The notes under the pieces: generated by a model
Seen by the model: the letters and a program-made list of their open reading frames with translations, nothing else
Database searches by the model: none
Told to the model about the DNA's origin: nothing
Assembly: GCA_910592205.1 (NCBI GenBank)
Contig: CAJVPJ010001105.1
Coordinates: 1-12,275, forward strand
Source: Paraglomus occultum
Taxonomy: Eukaryota; Glomeromycota; Glomeromycetes; Paraglomerales; Paraglomeraceae
Length of the DNA: 12,275 nucleotides
Reading direction: 5' to 3'
Program-made: the position numbers and the translations under genes
Part shown: piece after piece, positions 7,036 to 12,275 of the stretch
Numbering within the stretch: the first letter of the stretch is position 1
Layout of the letters: each line of letters starts with the position of its first letter

Positions 7036-9321
7036 ATGAGTTATGAAATATTAGCAAACAACGTAATACGAGTAACTGCTTCAGACGGTTGCTCACACAA
7101 CCCTTCCAACACTACTGTAACAGAAGAACCAGACACCAGTATGAATTACTATCATTACTTGCCCACAGAGGAGAAAAAGAATCACGATTGGAGGAAAAGA
7201 GTAGGACAGAAATTAGCTATTAGACTCAAGACATATGGTGTTGAACTTGGTAAGTTACGATTCGGAACGTCGAAGAGAATTGCTAGCTGGAAGACGGAAT
7301 AATAATCGAGTAAGAATATATTGTTAACAATGAACAACATTATGGATGGTATTTAATAGCTTTTCTTGCGTATTCCGTTTTTTGTAATGCATTGTCAACA
7401 CGCTAATAACAGTTTTAGCGACATTATAATTAACTAGTTGATCTTTGCATGTTCGATCAACCTTATTTTCTGTCATACTTGAGAATGTTTCTTGTCGCCT
7501 AGCCCGTCTTAATTGATTGTTTTAATACGCATTCTGATACTTAATACAATTGTTATTACTGCACTGTTTCATTATATTCCTTGCGACTTATTGTCCATTG
7601 ATATTATTTGATTAGATCCGGACACAGCAGTGTTGGAGAATTGGCCAAGCGGGTATGAGCTATACGAACATAGAACCCGAAAGGATAGTACGCAGAAAAT
7701 ACGCACAGATGTTTACTTGTTCGGTGAGTAATAAAGTAAACCCTTTGGTAAGTTAATTGATTATATTCAATCCATAATACTCTCTTCTGTTCAAATAAAG
7801 GTCGCCATAGATTCCGATCTGCCAACGAAGTAGAACCACACATTTTCTGGCTAATAACAGACAAAACACTTCCATGCCAATGTAAATACTGCACAAAAAG
7901 CAGGGTAGTACCCAATAACAACACTATAACAGGCTCATCTGAATCATCAATAGTCAAAAAGACAGAACCAGCCACATTGAAAACAGAATCATCGACATCC
8001 TTACAGTTTAAGCGATATTTTGCATTTCGCACTGGAGAATTGGTCTGGGTAGACTTGAAAGATATTGGAGACGCAACATTTATTCCTATGGTTCGATGGA
8101 ATGATGGGAAAATGAGATATTGGCCGTCAATAATATGGACTCGCGACAGGCATACCGACGTAAAACCGGGTGTTCCTGTCGTACTACACTATCATGTCAA
8201 ACTACTACGTATACCCAAATGTAGACGACTCAAAGAAACCTCTCTTAGGCCATGGTTATCGCACATTGCGATGATTACCCCCGAAGATACAAGTCCATCT
8301 CGGAACAATGTAACAGACCTCATACTCAATCAGGATTACATATCCGCCTTCGCTATTGCTCTAAATGCAGCACGCAAATACACGGAGAGCTACGCAGTAG
8401 AATCTCCGTATCGATACAGAGAAACGGAATATCGCTTATTATCCATATCTGACATCAAGGAAAAACAACGCCTCCAGCTGATGGCCCAACACGTACATTA
8501 CCATTACATTTGGATCGGATCAGAACATGTGTATGAGGACGATGTACTTCGCCTGAAACCTGAAGCGGATGAAAAATATTATCTTCGCGTAGCTAGTATC
8601 TACAAACATCCCGAAAAAGGTATCCAGTTTACAGGAGATCTATATACGCGAGGCCAGGCTTTGAGAAATGTCCCAGAGACTGTGGACGATTATTCATGGG
8701 TACCATGTAATTCAGAAGAGGAGGAGTTTACAATTGACTTATGCGATGTCGCCGGAAGATTTTATGCTACGTGGCCGGATATTGAGGGCTTGTCCAAAGC
8801 GAGGGAGCTGCTGAGGGTTCATGTAAGACATGAGTCTCTTGGCTGCGATTGGAAGCAGAATGGGTTTGCCGGTGAAAATGGTATGAGATACGGAGATTGT
8901 TTATGGGTTGACCGAACTGCGTGCGATATTGCGTTCGAAAGGAAATAATATCAATCATTTTTATCAACTTCTTTTGAGTATTAATTCAGTTACTTTTTGA
9001 TCTCTGTTTTTAGCCGCAACCACTGGACGCGCTGCAAAACGGGGCACAATACTGAAGCTCCCTGGTGAAAATTTAATGCGTAAACACAGGAGAGTAGAGA
9101 AAACTGGTGCCAACAAGAGTAACAGGAGAGACGAAGGCAATGGAAGTGGAAGTACTGCCGCTCAACCTGCTGTCACTCGCCCCATCACTACTCAACCTAC
9201 AGGTACTCCACCTATTGCTACCCAGTCGCCTGATCGATCCATCACGACTCAACCCATTACTACTCAAATTGCTACCCCAAGTACATCAACTAACGCAGCG
9301 GCAACCATTCAGGCAAATTGA
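7036..9321 (+). CDS. clr2: transcription-silencing protein Clr2-like (SHREC subunit), 4 exons, ~569 aa
   Basis: Preferred exons are 7036-7249, 7616-7723, 7801-8880 and 9014-9321, totalling 1,710 nt. N-terminal Clr2 features appear in order: SDG at 16-18; YYHYLPTEEKKNHDWRKRVG, the YYxxL...WR block; WPSGYELYEH with YLFG and HRFRSANEVEPHIFWLITD across exons 2-3; then C133xC135xxC138 (CQCKYC). From residue 186 the second Clr2 domain begins (GELVWVDL...WPSIIW at 215-220). In S. pombe, Clr2 is a 537-residue subunit of SHREC, the Clr3 deacetylase/Mit1 remodeller complex of heterochromatin; family and role are inferred from this pattern. The tail (about 468-569) is basic, then Thr/Pro/Gln-rich with TTQP repeats. 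The first three exons are secure. The exon 3/4 junction is less so: without intron 3, exon 3 stops at 8946-8948, giving about 489 aa. Confidence 0.82.
7250..7615 (+). other. clr2 intron 1 (366 bp, phase 1, ambiguous acceptor)
   Basis: The donor is GTAAGT at 7250. Three in-frame acceptors lie close together: ATTAG at 7611-7615, CACAG at 7623-7627 and CAGCAG ending at 7630. Each preserves the frame into LENWPSGYELYEH, with zero, four or five residues lost relative to the longest form. I prefer 7615, the first AG after the T-rich stretch. Confidence 0.65.
7724..7800 (+). other. clr2 intron 2 (77 bp, phase 1)
   Basis: The donor is GTGAGT at 7724. CTCTCTTCTGTTC precedes the acceptor AAATAAAG at 7793-7800. 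The join restores YLFG-RHRFRSANE, a conserved Clr2 stretch, so both borders are well fixed. Confidence 0.85.
8881..9013 (+). other. clr2 intron 3 (133 bp, phase 1, donor uncertain)
   Basis: The acceptor GATCTCTGTTTTTAG, ending at 9013, is very strong. The donor GTATGA at 8881 gives phase 1, which the downstream open frame needs. GTGAAA at 8872 would also be in phase. GTAAGA at 8823 is a better donor by sequence but gives phase 0 and stops soon after the acceptor, yielding a different short tail. Confidence 0.5.
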
Positions 9322-9436
9322 TTATGTATACAAACCAGTAAATTACTCATTTAGATGTCTGGGCTGTTTGGTGATGTTGATGTTTTATTTTGTTAATGAG
9401 CGAGTCGAGTCTGTGCCGCGAGTGGTTGTAAATAGT

Positions 9437-9442
9437 AATAAA
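9437..9442 (+). terminator. polyadenylation signal AATAAA of clr2
   Basis: This AATAAA lies 116 bp after the TGA stop at 9319-9321, within an AT-rich 3' region. The spacing suits a fungal 3' UTR. Confidence 0.45.
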
Positions 9443-10706
9443 TATACTAACTAATTAATGACAGAATGCGTCACGTATTCATCCTAATGTTATCTAGCAT
9501 TTACGAGCCAATAACTTTTCACTAAACAAATTATTATTTATTGTATAATTATGTTGCCCCGCGTCTATTGAGTTGCGTCCTTAAATGTCGAAACATAGTT
9601 ACGAGAGATATGGAATGATGCAACGCCAAACTCTTCCCTTAATTTGTGAAATGTGAGCATATGTACTGTTTCTTCACGGCATAATCTGTACTCAGGTCTA
9701 CTATGAGCAACATCTCGCCCAAAAAGAATCTATTGGTGGCTAGCAAAAGACCAAAGTCTGTGGGTAGAACGAATAGAGCAATGGGTATATGCTTCTTATT
9801 CTTGAACTTGTAATTAAGGAAATCTCAGGGCATGTCTAATCACCTATGTGCCTTTAAATAATTCTGCATATTGAACTCTGTTAGAAACACATGATCAATC
9901 ATTTGCTATCCCTCCTAGAAATACAAATGCTACCGACAAACCTGAACGCCTAAAACAAGGGCTAGACCGCTCCTCTACGATATATCTAATTGTAAAGTGA
10001 AGCCCGATAAGGTGGTCCTGTAAGAAATCAGGAGATCCGATGCGAGTGCCATATTTTCTGGCAAATCTCGTTGTTTTTTCAAAATGGCTCTTGCTATTAG
10101 ACTCTAATATTAATGCGATCGTATTGTATTAGGCATTTGAGCATTCACCCGACTTGATAAGCTTGTTACCTTTTATGTATGAGATAAGGGCTCGAATATT
10201 GTTTGACAGCAGGATAAAAAGGGAAAGGGGAACACGTTTTCTTTTAAATAGTTGTCAAAAACATTTACCGTGATAGCCAGAGTATTGTCTTTGCTCATGA
10301 TGTCAATCAACTTAGAAATGTTTTTTTTTGTCAAGGTGGTGCCTTGGATAAGAAAAAGTCACAAGGGGCAGGGCAATCATTTTTTTTTTTTGAATTTTGA
10401 GCCAACTTTATTATTGTGGCCTGTTCTGCCCTTTCTGTCTATGACTTGTTTGCTTCCTTCTTAACAAATTAATGCGTGTCAAGTAAACACAATTTCCTAA
10501 TCAAAAAAGTCATCTAACACGGTTTGTACACTCTATCCTTGACTAACAAAGCTCAAAATCGCAAAACGATAACAACTCTATGGCAAATGGTACTCATGAT
10601 GCCTAATTACATAAAAACGGAGATTCTTTGGACCCTGAACTGCCTTCTGGTAGTCGAAAACTCTCTCCTAATCAACGTCGTCATAGAGTTCCAATATCAT
10701 CACTGA
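9443..10706. other. gene-poor stretch, mostly decayed sequence
   Basis: There is no intact gene. It contains a possible integrase-like relic (9707-10135, listed separately) and T-runs at about 10320 and 10380. A hydrophilic plus-strand frame (10547-10804) reads NSMANGTHDA, then a stop at 10604, then HKNGDSLDPELPSGSRKLS and beyond, through the 15 bp triplicate. It has no good start and looks like a broken coding remnant at best. The methionine frames at 10252-10464 and 10524-10706 show no family features. Confidence 0.45.
9707..10135 (+). pseudogene. possible decayed retroelement ORF (integrase-like fragment)
   Basis: One frame is interrupted by only a few stops (9803, 9818, 9872, 9998 and 10133). 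It begins ATSRPKRIYWWLAKDQSLWV followed by ERIEQWVYASYS. The YWW...DQS..WVE..EQWVYAS pattern recalls the zinc-binding region of Ty3/gypsy-type integrases (YWWPGM...DIxxWVxxCxxC), with both cysteines replaced. Later segments read SFAIPPRNTNATDKPERLKQ and DPMRVPYFLANLVVFSKWLL. The resemblance is from pattern memory only, and no catalytic motif survives. It could be chance. Confidence 0.2.
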
Positions 10707-10750
10707 TAGTGTTACGGTCGGTAGTGTTACGGTCGGTAGTGTTACGGTCG
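10707..10750. repeat. tandem repeat, 15 bp x 2.9
   Basis: The unit TAGTGTTACGGTCGG occurs at 10707-10721 and 10722-10736, with 14 bases of a third copy at 10737-10750. The copies are identical, which points to a recent expansion. Confidence 0.95.
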
Positions 10751-10756
10751 AATCGG

Positions 10757-10817
10757 TATTTGTTTGGTTGGGAGAGCCAACTAAATCTTAATGTTCACAG
10801 TTAGACTCTGCCCTATA
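10757..10817 (+). pseudogene. tRNA-like remnant (possible SINE head), degenerate
   Basis: A D-arm-like stem TTGG/CCAA (10764-10767 with 10777-10780) encloses a 9-nt loop TTGGGAGAG. A T-arm-like element (CACAG, 7-nt loop TTAGACT, CTG) follows at 10796-10810. The flanks GGTATTT and CTATACT can pair over five positions, including one wobble. The anticodon arm is about 7 nt too short, and box B matches the consensus at only about 8 of 11 bases. This is not a functional tRNA gene. Confidence 0.2.
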
Positions 10818-10982
10818 CTTCGTCTACAAGTGACCTAATTTCATTGCGCTTTCTCACTCCCTATACGACGTATTCCTTGTACTCGTATCCGGGTAAGGGT
10901 AACCGTATGTAAATTATTAACAACACAACTACGGAATCGGAGGTGAATAAAAATTTTTTTTCTATTTTTTAAAACAGAATAA

Positions 10983-11177
10983 ATGTCAGCATAAGGTGAG
11001 ATATACTTGCCACTTGTGCTATTATTTATTATATCATTATGTGACATTACTTACTGACGATAATGTTAAACGTTAGAATAATTTATGCAAGGCCGAACGG
11101 CGGCGACACGTTTATGGTTACGACTATTATTTTGACACGTTCAGTTTTGAACGTGTCAATTATCATTCAATTGTAAA
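10983..11177. repeat. ~195 bp tandem repeat, copy 1
   Basis: The copy starts at ATGTCAGCATAAGGTGAG and ends near CAATTGTAA, where copy 2 begins with ATCTCAACATAAGGTGAG. Shared blocks include CTTGCCACTTGTGCTATTAT, ATATCATTATGTGACATTA, CTGACGATAATGTTAAA, CAAGGCC, TTACGAC and CGTTCAGTTTT. The offset drifts from 195-196 bp to 190 bp. Confidence 0.85.
11132..11159. repeat. perfect hairpin in repeat copy 1: 12 bp stem, 4-nt loop
   Basis: TTGACACGTTCA at 11132-11143 pairs perfectly with TGAACGTGTCAA at 11148-11159 around the loop GTTT. It lies in the right half of repeat copy 1. Confidence 0.9.
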
Positions 11178-11360
11178 ATCTCAACATAAGGTGAGATTAC
11201 ACTTGCCACTTGTGCTATTATTTAGTATATCATTATGTGACATTATTTACTGACGATAATGTTAAATGTTAGTATTGTTTATTCAAGGCCAAATGGCGGA
11301 ATTTTTATGATTACGACAATCATGTCTCGTTCAGTTTTTACTGTAATGATTGTTGTAAAG
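11178..11360. repeat. ~195 bp tandem repeat, copy 2, with a different hairpin
   Basis: This is a head-to-tail copy of the preceding unit. At the position of the copy 1 hairpin it carries TTACGACAATCAT (11311-11323) opposite ATGATTGTTGTAA, a 12-of-13 inverted repeat around CGTTCAGTTTT. The repeat ends near TTGTAA, as copy 1 does. Confidence 0.8.
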
Positions 11361-11399
11361 GAATCTCCGATCCAGTCAATCAACAACACAACATCAATA

Positions 11400-11831
11400 A
11401 TGAATGTCAATGAACAACGAATTGCCGCAATCATTGGACAACAACTCCTTAATGAACTCTATGGACTGGCCTATGAAACCGCTGGAAGAAACTTCAGAAA
11501 TGGATACAATCAGCACTATGTCCCAACCTCACATGACTCAAATAGCGATAACAGACCTAATAACCGAATGGATGAGGATGGTGACAATGTCGAACTCCTG
11601 ACTATGAAAGGGGACGAAACAATAGATTGGATGGCGATGACGATAGAGGAAATAAACGGGGCACTAAACCATAACCAAGAAACACTCCCACCAGCCCCGA
11701 ATACGCACCAAATGTCATCTGGCGAGAATTCGATCAGACCATCCAATCAGACGATGAGGGTGGCGCAAGCGACATCAGAAATCCCCGACAGTCATGTGAC
11801 ATCATTACCGAATACAGTGGACTCTCCCTAA
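11400..11831 (+). CDS. candidate 143 aa acidic protein, unknown
   Basis: ATG at 11400-11402 has A at -3 (CAATAATGA) and opens 143 codons to TAA at 11829-11831. The frame is open further upstream to an ATG at 11259, but that part is repeat copy 2, so the internal start is preferred. The N terminus MNVNEQRIAAIIGQQLLNEL could form an amphipathic helix. The rest is acidic and polar (RMDEDGDNVELL, DWMAMTIEEINGALNH), with a Ser/Thr/Pro-rich end. There are no cysteine, membrane or catalytic motifs, and I do not recognise it. It lies between the tandem repeat and a double hairpin that starts at its stop codon, so it may be the cargo of a mobile element. An overlapping methionine-rich frame (11404-11601) is shorter and less protein-like. 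Confidence 0.38.
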   Translation: MNVNEQRIAAIIGQQLLNELYGLAYETAGRNFRNGYNQHYVPTSHDSNSDNRPNNRMDEDGDNVELLTMKGDETIDWMAMTIEEINGALNHNQETLPPAPNTHQMSSGENSIRPSNQTMRVAQATSEIPDSHVTSLPNTVDSP

Positions 11832-11891
11832 GTGCAGGTCGTCGGGACCAAGGTCAATGCCTGCACTTAAAGAAACGTGCATTTAGGGAGA
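11823..11891. repeat. two mutually exclusive hairpins sharing a left arm
   Basis: TAAGTGCAGG (11829-11838) pairs perfectly with CCTGCACTTA (11860-11869); the loop contains a nested GACC/GGTC. The overlapping left arm TCTCCCTAAGTGCA (11823-11836) can instead pair with TGCATTTAGGGAGA (11878-11891), with a single G-T pair. The structure starts at the stop codon of the preceding ORF. Confidence 0.85.
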
Positions 11892-12149
11892 ACCAGTAGT
11901 ATTGAATCCACGTGATACTATATAATAATATAATAAAATAAATCAACAAACAACAGACGTAAATACTATAACTAATGTTGCAGTGGTAAATACTCAAAAC
12001 CGTTTATTGAGATTCTTTATTAAGAGTAAGACTGTTAGAGTTGAAAAACAATTCGAGGTTATATATTATAGTTAGCCTGCTGAAGCAATGTAACTTGCAG
12101 ATTTCTCACTATTTTGGTGATTTTTGAAATTCCAATATATTCTGACATA
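11892..12149. other. AT-rich stretch with no gene seen
   Basis: I find no open frame of note, RNA gene or clear repeat. AATAAA-like elements near 11934-11942 could serve the upstream ORF as a polyadenylation signal. Otherwise the sequence is featureless up to the TA dinucleotide at 12148-12149 that precedes the transposon-like terminus. Confidence 0.4.
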
Positions 12150-12275
12150 CAGTGCCCTCTCAAAAGTCATGGACCACCCTGTCGATCAATTAGTAAAACA
12201 TATGAAAAATCTATCTTTTCGAAATCCAGTATTGGCGTTATTTACTAAGTAAACAACAAAAAATTTTATATCGTT
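12150..12275. mobile_element. left end of a Tc1/mariner-like transposon, truncated by the window edge
   Basis: TA followed by CAGTGCCCTCTCAAAAGTC and then ATGGACCACCC matches the general form of Tc1/mariner terminal inverted repeats: TA target, CAGTG start, CAAAAGT and GGAC blocks within 30 bp. The remaining bases are AT-rich and would precede the transposase. No opposite-orientation copy of this terminus is visible in the window, so the element should extend to the right of it. Confidence 0.6.

Noticed and set aside
7640-7655. tRNA A-box-like TTGGCCAAGCGGG
   Set aside because: It is in the conserved clr2 codons for Asn-Trp-Pro-Ser-Gly, and no B box or cloverleaf follows.
10252-10464. 70-codon hydrophobic plus-strand ORF
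   Set aside because: It consists largely of Phe/Leu codons from T-runs at about 10320 and 10380. It is low-complexity DNA rather than a membrane protein.
11186-11192. ATAAGGTGAG considered as a splice donor
   Set aside because: It recurs as part of the tandem repeat and has no open frame leading into it in either copy.

Overview
The window looks like AT-rich fungal nuclear DNA. It carries two intron-containing plus-strand genes with fungal-type splice signals: GTAAGT-like donors, TACTAA or CTAAC branch-point candidates and pyrimidine-rich acceptors. One gene has the domain order of the fungal heterochromatin protein Clr2. I cannot place the organism more precisely. Everything here is read by eye; no alignment or database search was run.

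Layout. 1-1582 is intergenic or accessory sequence. It has two short candidate genes (minus strand 118-282; plus strand 1089-1268, with a mitochondrial-presequence-like N terminus), a roughly 100 bp imperfect direct repeat (467-648) and a perfect TGACGTCA site (1343-1350). 1583-5890 is a four-exon gene for a nuclear-looking protein of about 1,190 residues. It is mostly low complexity (Ser/Thr/Asn/Gln), with a Gln-Ser-Glu-Gly repeat tract, basic NLS-like clusters and one C-terminal CxxC motif (WICMFCEYRLYYG). 5891-7035 holds polyadenylation signals and then the presumed promoter of the next gene. 7036-9321 is the Clr2-like gene: four exons, about 569 residues in the preferred model. In S. pombe, Clr2 belongs to the SHREC silencing complex.

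9322-12275 looks repeat-rich and decayed. It has a weak trace of an integrase-like reading frame (9707-10135), a 15 bp triplicate (10707-10750), a tRNA-like remnant (10757-10817), a head-to-tail dimer of a roughly 195 bp unit in which each copy holds a hairpin (10983-11360), a candidate 143-residue acidic ORF (11400-11831) that ends in two mutually exclusive hairpins, and the start of a Tc1/mariner-like element at 12150 that leaves the window.

All six introns in the two gene models are phase 1, and both coding sequences come out as exact multiples of three. That is the strongest internal support for the splice models. No pathway link between the two genes is visible, although both look nuclear: one by family, one by its NLS-like motifs.
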